A DNA stretch of 64,000 nt from JAEZDC01 sp036676415 (GCA_036676415.1 JAKFCX010000015.1:186001-250000); one strand, 5' to 3'. Shown: positions 36,048 to 44,880, counted from the first letter of the stretch. Notes: generated from the letters alone by a model not told the origin. Numbers and translations: made by a program.

Positions 36048-36452
36048 TCAATAGGCCTTATTGTTTTTGTTGAATTCAATCAGGTCCCAAAGGTTTCCAT
36101 AGAGGTCTTTAAATACGGCAACCGTACCATATGCTTCCGCTTTTGGCTCACGAACAAAGCTGATTCCCCTCTGAACATAAGCATTGTAATCTCTCCAGAA
36201 GTCATCTGTTCGCAAAAAAAGAAACACTCTTCCGCCTGTTTGATTACCGATTCGGCTTTGCTGATCTTCTCCAACTGCCTTAGCAAGTAATAAAGAACAT
36301 GATGAACCTGGTGGAGCAACCAAAACCCAACGTTTTTCCGGCAACAATAAAGTATCCTCAATTAATGTGAATCCCAACCGTTGAGTGTAGAATTGAATGG
36401 CTTCATCATAATCATCAACCACCAATGAAATATGAGCGATCTCTTGTTTCAT
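36048..36452 (-). CDS. VOC family protein (glyoxalase/bleomycin resistance fold)
   Basis: A 134-residue VOC protein with the two beta-alpha-beta-beta-beta halves: ISLVVDDYDEAIQFYTQRLG at the start and the second half ending VAVFKDLYGNLWDLIEF. Candidate metal ligands are His at position 7 and Glu near 125. It could be a lyase, dioxygenase-like or binding protein; substrate unknown. It lies 25 bases upstream of the lipoprotein gene on the same strand. Confidence 0.93.
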   Translation of the reverse strand: MKQEIAHISLVVDDYDEAIQFYTQRLGFTLIEDTLLLPEKRWVLVAPPGSSCSLLLAKAVGEDQQSRIGNQTGGRVFLFLRTDDFWRDYNAYVQRGISFVREPKAEAYGTVAVFKDLYGNLWDLIEFNKNNKAY

Positions 36453-36548
36453 ACTTACAATATAATCACAGATTCACAGGTAATGCACATTTGGTTAAGC
36501 CAATCCAACTCTGGCACCAATTAAGCATCTTATAGAAAAACGAGGTAT

Positions 36549-36731
36549 ATGTTACAGTACATAAAAGCATTACAAACACTGCTGCAGCCGGGTGTTCAGC
36601 TGCAAAAAAACGAGGTGATCAAACGTTATCGTTCTTTAGCAGGATACAGCGAACAGGTATTGAGGCAGATTGCAATGACCGATTTCTTTATGATTGCAAA
36701 GAATGAAAAAGGAGAGATCTCATTCTCTTAA
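36549..36731 (+). CDS. Small hypothetical protein
   Basis: A 60-residue protein without a recognised domain: an amphipathic N-terminal helix (MLQYIKALQTLLQPGVQLQK), a basic stretch (EVIKRYRSLAGYSEQVLRQ) and MTDFFMIAKNEKGEISFS. It is the only open frame of size in this 320-base gap and its composition is protein-like, so it is likely real. GAGG four bases before the ATG may help initiation. Confidence 0.55.
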   Translation: MLQYIKALQTLLQPGVQLQKNEVIKRYRSLAGYSEQVLRQIAMTDFFMIAKNEKGEISFS

Positions 36732-36778
36732 GTAGAAAAATCAGGCGTAAGCGCTGCTTATTAATTTGTTACTCCTTT

Positions 36779-37279
36779 TTACATTCCACTTTCATCAGCG
36801 GTAGGTCCATAGGTTGATGGAACAGGAATATTCAGCAACCGTAGATAAACACCGAGTTGAGCCCTGTGATGTATCAAATGGCTATACACCCATGTTCTTA
36901 ATGCTACCTTTTTAGGAACAGTGAAATACACTACATCACCATTTCGCATTGTCCATTCTTTATCGAGGTCTTCATCGCTGGTTTTTTCAAGTATCTCCAA
37001 AGATTTCGCTACCTGTTCGTCAAAGAATGTAAGCCTGTCTGCAGTTGTTTCCAGGACATTCGGCTTATAATCTCCTGCAGCAAAATCCAATACATCAGTT
37101 GATACAGTAACGTATACCCAGCCGAGAATTTCGCCAACGTGTGTTGCAAGTCTCCCCATTTTCATTGATTTTTCGTGAGGTGCCCAGTCATTCTTTCCAT
37201 CAGGTATTCTTTCAAGCACTTTCCTTGTATTAGCAGCTTCCTGCTTAAATTCTGCGATCAATTCTTTTACAGAGGCCAT
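36779..37279 (-). CDS. DinB family protein
   Basis: A 166-residue four-helix-bundle protein of the DinB/YfiT-like group. Three histidines that normally bind a divalent metal are visible: His in GRLATHVGEILGW, and the pair in SHLIHHRAQLGVYLR. The start is the ATG at 37279, 16 bases after a TATCTTTG promoter box. DinB-like proteins include thiol S-transferases and damage-inducible proteins; the activity here is unknown. Confidence 0.93.
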   Translation of the reverse strand: MASVKELIAEFKQEAANTRKVLERIPDGKNDWAPHEKSMKMGRLATHVGEILGWVYVTVSTDVLDFAAGDYKPNVLETTADRLTFFDEQVAKSLEILEKTSDEDLDKEWTMRNGDVVYFTVPKKVALRTWVYSHLIHHRAQLGVYLRLLNIPVPSTYGPTADESGM

Positions 37280-37294
37280 AGTTTTGATTTTTCT

Positions 37295-37302
37295 CAAAGA
37301 TA
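37295..37302 (-). promoter_or_regulatory. Putative -7 promoter element of the DinB gene
   Basis: TATCTTTG on the minus strand, an exact TAnnTTTG match 16 bases before the ATG. Confidence 0.42.
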
Positions 37303-37490
37303 AATTCAGTTTCAACACATTTTCATCCTCTATTCAACAGCTTACGGTAGTTAAAAAAAGTACAAGCCTTAGTTAAACCTTTCTAAAAGGCCTATGTCTA
37401 TCTCCACACAGGCAATAATGTATAACCCGTATAACGTTATAGGGCTCAACATTAAGCTGATAATTCACCTCACCACTCAAAACCGAACAA

Positions 37491-38426
37491 ATGAAACTAC
37501 CATTTCAGCTTTTAGCGATCCTCGCTTCAGCTACATTGATCTTCACTGCATGCAAAAAAGAGAGTTCAGGTTCCGATAAAGATGACAGGGAAACAGAATT
37601 AAGTTTCCAGTCAGATGACCAGGCCAGGATCACAATGGAATCTGATGAAGTGGCTGATGAGATCAACGGCATCATCGAAAATTCACCTTCTTTACAAGGC
37701 AGGGGAACAGGAGTACAAGCTTTGTGTAATGCAACGGTTGTGATCGATTCTGTCAGCAATCCGAGAACAATCACCATTACTTACAACGGACTGAATTGTT
37801 TAGGCAATCGTACCAGAACAGGTACCGTAGTAGCATCAATGCCTGCTTCAGTAAGATGGAAAGATGCCGGTGCTGTGTTAACGGTTACGATCAACAATCT
37901 TAAGATCACAAGAGTAAGTGATGGAAAATTCATTACGCTCAACGGAACACACACGATCACGAATGTTTCCGGTGGAAGATTAAGAGACCTGCCAACGATG
38001 GGCACCATCATTCATACTATTGCCAGCAACAACATGAGCATTAAGTTTGATACCAGTGCTGCACAAAGAAACTGGAACGTTGCAAGAAAGAGAACTTTTA
38101 CATGGAATAACCAAAGTGTAAACATCACCACAACAGGTAATCATACAATAGGGGCAAATAATAAAGTAGCTGAATGGGGCACGAATCGTTTTGGAACTGC
38201 TTTTATTACTTCTATTCAACAACCACTCACAGTAAGACAATCATGTAATTTCCGTTTAACCAATGGACAAGTGATACATGAATTGCTGGGCAGAAATCTT
38301 ACGGTGACATTTGGGTTAGATGCTGCGGGAAATCCTACAACTTGCCCAGCTTCCAATCCTTTTTATATGAAGCTTGTGTGGACAGGACCAAATGGGCAGA
38401 GCCATACTGTGATACGTCCGTATTAA
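37491..38426 (+). CDS. Lipoprotein of unknown function
   Basis: A 311-residue predicted lipoprotein with the typical Bacteroidota start LLAILASATLIFTACKKESS (lipobox Cys at 21), followed by an acidic segment after the Cys. The mature domain (about 60-310) is beta-rich with VIDSVSNPRTITITYNGLNC, RTRTGTVVASMPASVRW and TLNGTHTITNVSGG; similar lipoproteins are common in the phylum without assigned function. Cell-surface or periplasmic location follows from the lipobox. A bidirectional terminator follows. Confidence 0.82.
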   Translation: MKLPFQLLAILASATLIFTACKKESSGSDKDDRETELSFQSDDQARITMESDEVADEINGIIENSPSLQGRGTGVQALCNATVVIDSVSNPRTITITYNGLNCLGNRTRTGTVVASMPASVRWKDAGAVLTVTINNLKITRVSDGKFITLNGTHTITNVSGGRLRDLPTMGTIIHTIASNNMSIKFDTSAAQRNWNVARKRTFTWNNQSVNITTTGNHTIGANNKVAEWGTNRFGTAFITSIQQPLTVRQSCNFRLTNGQVIHELLGRNLTVTFGLDAAGNPTTCPASNPFYMKLVWTGPNGQSHTVIRPY

Positions 38427-38444
38427 CTATAAAATCATCCGGTT

Positions 38445-38473
38445 AAAAAAGCAGCTCAATGAGCTGCTTTTTT
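38445..38473. terminator. Bidirectional terminator
   Basis: AAAAAAGCAGCTC-AAT-GAGCTGCTTTTTT: 13-bp stem including the A/T tracts with a 3-base loop. It ends the lipoprotein gene. Confidence 0.85.
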
Positions 38474-38533
38474 GTAACCATGTACCCATTAATTAATATT
38501 TCCATTTACTTTGAATCATCATTACGTATTCAT

Positions 38534-39316
38534 ATGAAACCAGGACGTTTAATTGCCTCTTTGTTTTTTTCTTTGTTGTTGATAAGCTACCCCAAGACGC
38601 TGAAAGCACAGTCAGATGATTTTCTTATAAAAGACATCACCTTCAATTCCACCAAACAATTTGTAGCGGATTTCGTGGTAGAAAGAATGAAGGCTTATTA
38701 TATCCACAATACCGATAACAGCTGGAAGAAGATCAGGAAAAAATTAGGCATCAACCTAAAGAAAGATGCAAAAAGAGAAGCGTTTCTTAAGAGCCTGGAA
38801 TCTGATATCAGAACACAGTTCAAACAGGTTGATGAGCTGGGTAAAATAAACCTCTACAATAAATACGAGGTATTTATCACAGAGATCATTGGACGATATG
38901 CAAAGGTTCATGGATTTGCTCCTTACATAGGAAATTGTGGAGCCGGAAATTATAACGTGGGCTTTCTGAACGATAAGGTTCGCTTTATTACCTTCGATAT
39001 ACGCACCACTACTTCATTAAGCAGGTTTAGCGGATACGAGTACGACAATAATTATGTTCAAAAGCTAAAAGCTGATTATAACAAAGCTCATCCTGGTATT
39101 CAACATTCCAGTTACAAAAGCACAACCAATGCCTGTTCTGATAAAGGAGAACCTCAACACAATGAAGTGTTCACACTGAATAAGCCGGATTACCAGTTAT
39201 CCTTTATGCTTCAATTCGGCCCATTTGTAAGGCAAAACAACAGTTACAACTGCACTTACCTTGGCAATCATCTTACCAACCTGAGTGTGTTCTTATGGAA
39301 TAATAAATTGAAATGA
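38534..39316 (+). CDS. Exported protein of unknown function
   Basis: A 260-residue exported protein. The start at 38534 gives the signal peptide MKPGRLIASLFFSLLLISYP, cleaved near KAQ. The mature protein has a helical, basic N-terminal half (KKIRKKLGINLKKDAKREAF) and a C-terminal half with conserved-looking glycine and cysteine residues (APYIGNCGAGNYNVGF, STTNACSDKGEP, NCTYLGNHLTNL), which could form disulfides. I do not recognise a family. It has terminators on both sides, so it is a single-gene unit. Confidence 0.72.
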   Translation: MKPGRLIASLFFSLLLISYPKTLKAQSDDFLIKDITFNSTKQFVADFVVERMKAYYIHNTDNSWKKIRKKLGINLKKDAKREAFLKSLESDIRTQFKQVDELGKINLYNKYEVFITEIIGRYAKVHGFAPYIGNCGAGNYNVGFLNDKVRFITFDIRTTTSLSRFSGYEYDNNYVQKLKADYNKAHPGIQHSSYKSTTNACSDKGEPQHNEVFTLNKPDYQLSFMLQFGPFVRQNNSYNCTYLGNHLTNLSVFLWNNKLK

Positions 39317-39348
39317 TTTTATCAATGACGCTGCGTTTCCTGCAAGAA

Positions 39349-39376
39349 AAGAGCAGCTCGTAAGCTGCTCTTTTTA
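39349..39376. terminator. Hairpin terminator
   Basis: Stem AGAGCAGCT/AGCTGCTCT (39350-39358, 39363-39371), loop CGTA, then TTTT; A-rich before it, so it may also act for the opposite strand. Confidence 0.8.
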
Positions 39377-39445
39377 TCTAGCCGCTATATCTCAAAGACG
39401 CAATGTTTTCCTATCTGTATTCCTGGCGCCATAGCGTCTTAGCGG

Positions 39446-41818
39446 TTAACGCTCTATTATCCGCAGCTTCGCATAATTCAACATGATTTTCTTCTCTCCA
39501 TTCTTTTCAAACATCACTGTTGCAATAGGATTATGTGCAGAGCCTTCCATCTTTGTTACTTCGCCAAATCCAAACTTCTGGTGCTCCACTTTCATTCCTG
39601 CCTGTAATGCACTGGTATCACTCGGAACAAAATCAGCACTCGGTGTATGTTCAACCACTTTATTAGATGGAGGATTGCCAATATAAGAAGGCTTTCCTCC
39701 AGCCTCCTGTCTTCCACCTGCAGCCTTACTCGGAGGAGGTCCATATCTTTTCTCAGCCTGTGCTGCACTGTTATCACCAAAGCCTCTGTGCATTCGCTGA
39801 AACGCAGAACCCATATTGCTGGTACTGCTCTGGTTTCTTGCACCACCACCTGCAAAGGTTCTGTCGATATGTGCTTCCGGCATTTCTTCTAAGAAACGGC
39901 TCGGCTCATTCTGAACAAGATTGCCAAAACGATATCGGCTATTAGCATACGTCAGCCACAAATGTTTCTTCGCTCTTGTGATAGCCACGTAGAATAATCT
40001 TCTTTCTTCTTCCAGTTCTTCCCTTGTATTTATACTCATTCCACTGGGAAAAAGTGTTTCTTCCAGTCCACCCACAAATACATTTGCAAATTCCAGCCCT
40101 TTTGCAGCATGAATGGTCATCAGCTTCACCGTATCGCTTTCTTGTTTATCATCATCTGCATCGGTGAGCAAAGTGATCTGCTGTAAATAAGCCCCTAAAC
40201 TTTTATCGCCCACTTCTCCTGTCTCTTCATACGTTGGACTTTCAGTCCATTCTTTTATTGAGTTGAGTAATTCCTGAATGTTCTCATATCTCGCTAACCC
40301 TTCAGTGCTTTTATCATTAAATAATTCCCTTACGATATTGGTGCTTTTTCCAACAGCTACTGCAAGATCATAGGCGTTACGTTTTGGCAGTTCACTCTGG
40401 AACATCTTGATCGTTGTAACAAATCCATCTATCGCTTCCAATGTTCCTGCCCTGAAACCATACATACCAGCATTGGCCAAAACATCCCACATACTGATGT
40501 TGTTCTGATTAGCCAGCAGCACTGTTTTATCAACGGTTGTTTTACCAATACCTCTTGCAGGATAATTGATGATACGCTTTATCGCTTCTTCATCCTGTTG
40601 ATTAACGATCACTCTTAAGTATCCAATAAAATCTTTGATCTCTTTTCTTTGATAGAACGATATGCCGCCATAAATGCGATAAGCAATTCCCATTCTTCTC
40701 AGGCTCTCTTCATAACTACGACTCTGTGCATTGGTGCGGTAAAGAATTGCAAACTCACGATTTGAAAAATGTTTGCGAAGCTTCATCTCCTGTATCTGGT
40801 CGGCAACAAATTTTCCCTCATCATTATCCGTCATTGTACGAACCAGCTTGATCTTCTCACCTTCAGCATTATCAGTCCACAGGGCTTTTGGTATCTGCCC
40901 CATGTTCTTTTTGATCACTTCATTGGCAACATTTAAAATGCTTTGTGTACTGCGGTAATTCTGTTCCAGCTTTATCACTTTCACATCATCATAATCTTTC
41001 TGGAACTGTAAGATGTTCTCGATTGTTGCACCACGAAAACTATAAATGCTTTGTGCATCATCACCCACCACGCAAATATTTTCATGCATGGCAGCCAGCA
41101 GTTTTGTTATCTGGTATTGAACCTGGTTGGTATCCTGGTATTCATCTACCAATATGTATTTGAACTTACGCTGATACTTACTCAGCATTTCAGGAAAGTC
41201 ACGCAACAGTTCATGCATCTTCAGCAACAGGTCATCAAAATCCATCGCACCGTTTTTAAAACAACGTGCTGCATAAGCTTTGTATATCTGTGCTATGGCA
41301 GGACGATTTGATCTCATATCTTCCTGCTGAATGTAATAATCGTTGGCATATTCATCAGGACCAACCAATGCATTCTTGGCAGATGAGATCCTGTTGTGTA
41401 CAACGCTGGGCTTGTAATGTTTATCGTCGAGGTTCTGTTCGTTGATCACTGTTTTCAGTACACTACGGCTATCATCCGTATCATAAATAGTAAAGTTGCT
41501 TGGGTAGCCTAATCTACCTGCATCAGCTCTCAGTATCCTGGCAAATACGCTATGAAATGTACCGATGTACAGGTTTCTTGCATCGGTATTGCCCAATGTT
41601 TTCTCCACCCTTTCCTTCATTTCTGCAGCAGCCTTATTGGTGAAAGTGAGGGCGAGAATATTAAAAGCATCCACACCATTAGCCATCAGGTGAGCAATGC
41701 GTGTGGTGAGCACTTTTGTTTTACCGCTGCCGGCACCGGCAACGATCATCAATGGTCCGTTGATATGTGTAACAGCCTCTCTTTGTGGCTCATTCAATCC
41801 CTGCAGGTAATCAATCAT
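39446..41818 (-). CDS. uvrD: UvrD/PcrA-type ATP-dependent DNA helicase
   Basis: Superfamily 1A 3'-5' helicase for excision repair, mismatch repair and removal of RecA. The 790-residue protein opens with the Q-motif LNEPQREAVTHINGPLMIVA, Walker A AGAGSGKT at 27-34, motif II VDEYQDTN, VVGDDAQSIYSFRGA, motif IV LEQNYRS, motif V MTIHAAKGLEFANVFV and motif VI VAITRAKKHL. The C-terminal tail (about 745-790) has the Tudor-like MKVEHQKFGFGEVTKMEG module that contacts RNA polymerase in PcrA. Between them is a low-complexity Gly/Gln/Ser linker. Single gene, normal length. Confidence 0.97.
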   Translation of the reverse strand: MIDYLQGLNEPQREAVTHINGPLMIVAGAGSGKTKVLTTRIAHLMANGVDAFNILALTFTNKAAAEMKERVEKTLGNTDARNLYIGTFHSVFARILRADAGRLGYPSNFTIYDTDDSRSVLKTVINEQNLDDKHYKPSVVHNRISSAKNALVGPDEYANDYYIQQEDMRSNRPAIAQIYKAYAARCFKNGAMDFDDLLLKMHELLRDFPEMLSKYQRKFKYILVDEYQDTNQVQYQITKLLAAMHENICVVGDDAQSIYSFRGATIENILQFQKDYDDVKVIKLEQNYRSTQSILNVANEVIKKNMGQIPKALWTDNAEGEKIKLVRTMTDNDEGKFVADQIQEMKLRKHFSNREFAILYRTNAQSRSYEESLRRMGIAYRIYGGISFYQRKEIKDFIGYLRVIVNQQDEEAIKRIINYPARGIGKTTVDKTVLLANQNNISMWDVLANAGMYGFRAGTLEAIDGFVTTIKMFQSELPKRNAYDLAVAVGKSTNIVRELFNDKSTEGLARYENIQELLNSIKEWTESPTYEETGEVGDKSLGAYLQQITLLTDADDDKQESDTVKLMTIHAAKGLEFANVFVGGLEETLFPSGMSINTREELEEERRLFYVAITRAKKHLWLTYANSRYRFGNLVQNEPSRFLEEMPEAHIDRTFAGGGARNQSSTSNMGSAFQRMHRGFGDNSAAQAEKRYGPPPSKAAGGRQEAGGKPSYIGNPPSNKVVEHTPSADFVPSDTSALQAGMKVEHQKFGFGEVTKMEGSAHNPIATVMFEKNGEKKIMLNYAKLRIIER

Positions 41819-41836
41819 AATTGTAAACTTCCTTTT

Positions 41837-41940
41837 GTCACCCTGAGCTTGTCGAAGGGCATAAGGCGTGCAATTTACAATTCACAACCGTCATTGCGAA
41901 CCGTTTCTTCGTCATTCCGAACGAATGTGAGAAATCTATT
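41837..41940. repeat. Composite intergenic repeat elements
   Basis: Three short blocks sit together between uvrD and the AraC-type gene: GTCACCCTGAGCTTGTCG (41837-41854, followed by AAGGG), CGTCATTGCGAACC (41889-41902) and CGTCATTCCGAACGAATG (41910-41927, followed by TGAGAAATCTATT). From memory, these strings recur in intergenic DNA of many Bacteroidota and other bacteria. Only one copy of each is in this window. Confidence 0.55.
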
Positions 41941-41997
41941 TATTGAATATGAATATTATAATTGTGTAGCAGGGTGTTGTAAAAATTATGGAAGCGA

Positions 41998-42567
41998 TCA
42001 GCAACCACATACATCCTGGATGGTTATCCTTCTCCTGTCTTTCAAAGATTTAAAATGGGAGGGAGTTAAGCCTGTAATCTTTTTAAACTGGTTAGATAAA
42101 TGCCCGATGCTGCTGTAATGCATTTTATCCGCTATCTCAGAAAAGGAATATTCTTCATTAATGATCAGCTCTTTTATCCGTTCAATCTTTAAACTGATAA
42201 TATATTGCTCTATGGTAGTTGCTTCAACCTCGGAAAAAAAGTTAGAAAGGTAGGTATAACTGTGATTTAGTTCCTGGCTTAAGAACACAGAGAATTTAAT
42301 AGTAGGTTTTTCCTCGGTCTTGTACACGTAATCAATGATTACCTTCTTGATCTTTTCGATTAAAACGCCTTGTTTATTTTCCAATATCTGCAGACCAACT
42401 TTTTTAATCTTATTGTTCAGCTTTAATTTCTCCTCATCAGTAACATCCGACCTGGTTTCAATTTCACCCAGCTTAAGTTTTATCACTGATATTTCAAGTT
42501 CATCCAATGCTTTCTGAACTACAAACTTGCAACTTTCGCAAGCCATATTTTTTATATAGATCTTCAT
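41998..42567 (-). CDS. AraC-type regulator with N-terminal HMA-like CxxC domain
   Basis: A 189-residue regulator. Residues 1-65 resemble a heavy-metal-associated domain: MKIYIKNMACESCKFVVQKA places Met8-x-Cys10-x-x-Cys13 where copper chaperones have MxCxxC. Residues about 95-185 are an AraC-type double helix-turn-helix (SYTYLSNFFSEVEATTIEQY, then YSFSEIADKMHYSSIGHLSN and QFKKITGLTPSHFK). The C terminus ends in CGC. There is no sugar-binding or receiver domain. A paralogue at 50298 has the same architecture but a changed motif. No copper export genes are adjacent, so the ligand is open. Confidence 0.85.
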   Translation of the reverse strand: MKIYIKNMACESCKFVVQKALDELEISVIKLKLGEIETRSDVTDEEKLKLNNKIKKVGLQILENKQGVLIEKIKKVIIDYVYKTEEKPTIKFSVFLSQELNHSYTYLSNFFSEVEATTIEQYIISLKIERIKELIINEEYSFSEIADKMHYSSIGHLSNQFKKITGLTPSHFKSLKDRRRITIQDVCGC

Positions 42568-42735
42568 TTGTTATCCTTTATGAGAAATGGTGGTAGCTAA
42601 AGCTAATCTTTTATCAGTTGAGGTGCGTAATTTGTTGCAGGTATTACGCTTTGGGCTAAAGATTATTCGATGTCAACCAAGGTTATCGAAGTGGGATTAA
42701 TTATTGTTTGACAGGGTGTCGAATATCTATGAAAA

Positions 42736-42762
42736 CATCGTTGCGTCGCACTCTTGTGCAAT
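42736..42762 (-). repeat. Dispersed repeat TGCGACGCAA, copy E
   Basis: Minus-strand reading GCACAAGAGTGCGACGCAAC, then GATGTTTTCATAGATATT. It lies 170 bases upstream of the AraC-type start in the same orientation, in a 273-base gap that otherwise holds nothing recognisable. Confidence 0.75.
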
Positions 42763-42840
42763 TTTATTGCTATTCATCAGTGATGACGGACTTTGTATGG
42801 ATTGATGAAAACGGAGGATGGCCAAAGTAATCTGTCTTCA

Positions 42841-43701
42841 TTAATTACAAACCCATATCTTAAAATTCAAAGCAGGTTTTAAAGCAGGGATTTTTCCACC
42901 AAAAGGCGGCTGTTCTTTTAATTTAACCAGTCCTAAGTGCCAGATATTCTTATCCATCCATTTTTGCCAGGTCTTGTCATCTTTTTGCATTTCCCAATAC
43001 TCCTTTTGCAACTCAGCCGGAAAAAGAAACTCGAAACCCACCACGATCTTTTTATCAACATAGATCATTCGTGGTGGTAATGTTATCTTGTTCCATCTTT
43101 TCTTTTTAGGATAAACAATGAAGTTGGTATCTGTTAGTTCCCTTCCTCTTTTATTATTTATCTCATCCCATTCATACCAATGCAAACGAAAAGGTATATC
43201 TAAGTTTCCTGAATAACCTGCTACATGATAAGATATCTCTTGCAGATAACCCGGTTGTTGCAGCGTATTATCATAAACAGCAATGAGACCCATTCCTTTT
43301 CCTATACCGGGCCCTGTACCAAAATGAAAATTAATACCGCGGAAATTGTTCAGCTTAACAACAGATGCATTGGGACAAACTTTAATTTCAACGGCTTGCA
43401 ATTCATTAATTGCTTTCTCTAACACTATAATATTCTGCTGAACGATATTCTTTACCGCTAACGACATTGGTTTATATCCAACATGACTAAAGTGAACAGT
43501 GTCTTCATTAGAAATCATCTGCCTGTTAATGTAAAACACTCCATTAGTATCACTATAACTACGTGTATGGCTTTTAGAATAGGAAATGGTAACATATCCA
43601 ATTGAAATACCCGTCTCCTTATCAGTAATCCTGCCCTGCCATAACTGGGTAAAACCATTTACGCAGTAAAAAAGCAGGACCACAAATAGACAAGATTTCA
43701 T
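42841..43701 (-). CDS. CarboxypepD-regulatory-like domain secreted protein
   Basis: A 286-residue exported protein. Signal peptide about 1-18 (MKSCLFVVLLFYCVNGFT). Residues 20-95 are a CarboxypepD_reg-like beta sandwich (LWQGRITDKETGISIGYVTI, VHFSHVGYKPMSLAVKN), as found before TonB-dependent receptors, but no plug or barrel follows. The C-terminal half (about 115-285) has beta-strand and aromatic-rich segments (FRLHWYEWDEINNKRGRELT). Related Bacteroidota proteins are annotated only by the N-domain. Function unknown. Confidence 0.8.
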   Translation of the reverse strand: MKSCLFVVLLFYCVNGFTQLWQGRITDKETGISIGYVTISYSKSHTRSYSDTNGVFYINRQMISNEDTVHFSHVGYKPMSLAVKNIVQQNIIVLEKAINELQAVEIKVCPNASVVKLNNFRGINFHFGTGPGIGKGMGLIAVYDNTLQQPGYLQEISYHVAGYSGNLDIPFRLHWYEWDEINNKRGRELTDTNFIVYPKKKRWNKITLPPRMIYVDKKIVVGFEFLFPAELQKEYWEMQKDDKTWQKWMDKNIWHLGLVKLKEQPPFGGKIPALKPALNFKIWVCN

Positions 43702-43795
43702 TACTTACTAATATATGTTTATTCATCATAAAATCATGTCATCCCTTTTTAAAATTGCAGGGAACATTAGATATTTGTCTTGAAAACTGCATCGC

Positions 43796-44239
43796 ATGAA
43801 CTCCCAAAAACCATTCCTTATTCTTCTTCTTTGTATCTGTTCCTTACACAGTTTTTCACAGGATACCGAATTACATCGCACCATTGCCAAACTTGACAGC
43901 ACTTTCTTCCATGCATACAATACCTGCGACATGGCAACACAGGAAGCATTCTTTGCAGATAAGATCGAATTCTTTCACGACAGGAGCGGTCTTGATACTT
44001 CTAAACAAAACATTCTGGCCAACACGAAGAAATACATCTGTGGCAGGGTAACAAGAGAGCTGGTAAAAGGCAGTCTTGAAGTATCACCATTACCTGGCTA
44101 TGGTGCTGTAGAAGTTGGTATGCATAAGTTTTACAACAACCAGGAGAAAGATGCCATATCTCGTCCCAGCAGGTTCATCATCATCTGGCACAATGAACAT
44201 GGAAAATGGAAGATAACGAAGGTGATCAGCCTCCATTAA
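43796..44239 (+). CDS. Exported NTF2-like (DUF4440) protein
   Basis: A 147-residue exported protein with signal peptide MNSQKPFLILLLCICSLHSF and a cone-shaped NTF2/SnoaL-like fold: HRTIAKLDSTFFHAYNTCDM, FFADKIEFFHDRSG, and a final RFIIIWHNEHGKWKITKVI. Such domains bind small hydrophobic ligands or act as simple enzymes; no catalytic set is clear. A long hairpin terminator follows. Confidence 0.88.
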   Translation: MNSQKPFLILLLCICSLHSFSQDTELHRTIAKLDSTFFHAYNTCDMATQEAFFADKIEFFHDRSGLDTSKQNILANTKKYICGRVTRELVKGSLEVSPLPGYGAVEVGMHKFYNNQEKDAISRPSRFIIIWHNEHGKWKITKVISLH

Positions 44240-44280
44240 TATAAGGTCTAATAGTAATGATATCCGTTGGATTTCATCGC

Positions 44281-44317
44281 AAGGAGTCTTACACTTTGAA
44301 AGTTTAGGACTCCTTTT
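44281..44317 (+). terminator. Hairpin terminator
   Basis: Outer stem AAGGAGTC/GACTCCTT (44281-44288, 44308-44315 region) with an imperfect inner stem around CTTTGAAAG, followed by TTTTAC. Confidence 0.6.
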
Positions 44318-44397
44318 ACTTACATCACCTTTAACATGTCCGTATAATACAATTTCCACAGCATGGTTTACCTGCACCTTTGCAAAAAATTAAAAAA

Positions 44398-44880
44398 ATG
44401 CAATCCCGCAACCTTCTTTATATCCTTGCCTGCCTCTCTTTTTCTATTATCTGTGGTGCTGCTGTGTACGAACATGTGGCGGTTTGGCCAAACGCATTTG
44501 CCAGTTTGCCAAAATCGCTCACAGCTTTCCAGGGTGAGTATGCTTTAAACAGTGGCCCCTTTTGGATGACGATCCACCCTGTTACAATGGTCTTATTCAT
44601 AATCGCATTGATCGTTAGCTGGAAAACACAAAGAAAAAAGCATGTGCTTTATTCGCTCATCGTTTATGTAGTGATCCTCGCAACAACCTTTGCCTGGTTT
44701 GTTCCCGAGTTACTCGACCTTGTAAATACCCCTTACAGCAATGCTTATGATGCGTCACTCACTTCAAGAGGCAGCAGGTGGGAAATACTCAGTATAATAA
44801 GAGGTGTAGTATTATTCGCAACAGCGATATTCCTCTACATGGGTCTTACAAAACCTGCAGTGAAACATGTTGCTGCGTAG
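44398..44880 (+). CDS. Four-helix integral membrane protein, unknown
   Basis: A 160-residue membrane protein with hydrophobic helices at about 6-25, 56-75, 83-102 and 135-155. Polar phrases between them (AVYEHVAVWPNAFASLPKSL, WFVPELLDLVNTPYS) resemble DUF1772-like proteins. The ATG at 44398 follows an A-rich stretch. It is directly before an AraC-type regulator, a pairing often seen for this kind of protein. Function unknown. Confidence 0.75.
   Translation: MQSRNLLYILACLSFSIICGAAVYEHVAVWPNAFASLPKSLTAFQGEYALNSGPFWMTIHPVTMVLFIIALIVSWKTQRKKHVLYSLIVYVVILATTFAWFVPELLDLVNTPYSNAYDASLTSRGSRWEILSIIRGVVLFATAIFLYMGLTKPAVKHVAA

Noticed and set aside
39592..39945. Several antisense frames across the helicase C terminus
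   Set aside because: They are shadows of the low-complexity linker of the UvrD-type gene without domain content.
42731..42832. Tiny plus-strand frame MKTSLRRTLVQFYC... of 33 codons
   Set aside because: It is created by the dispersed TGCGACGCAA repeat read in the antisense direction and has no other support.
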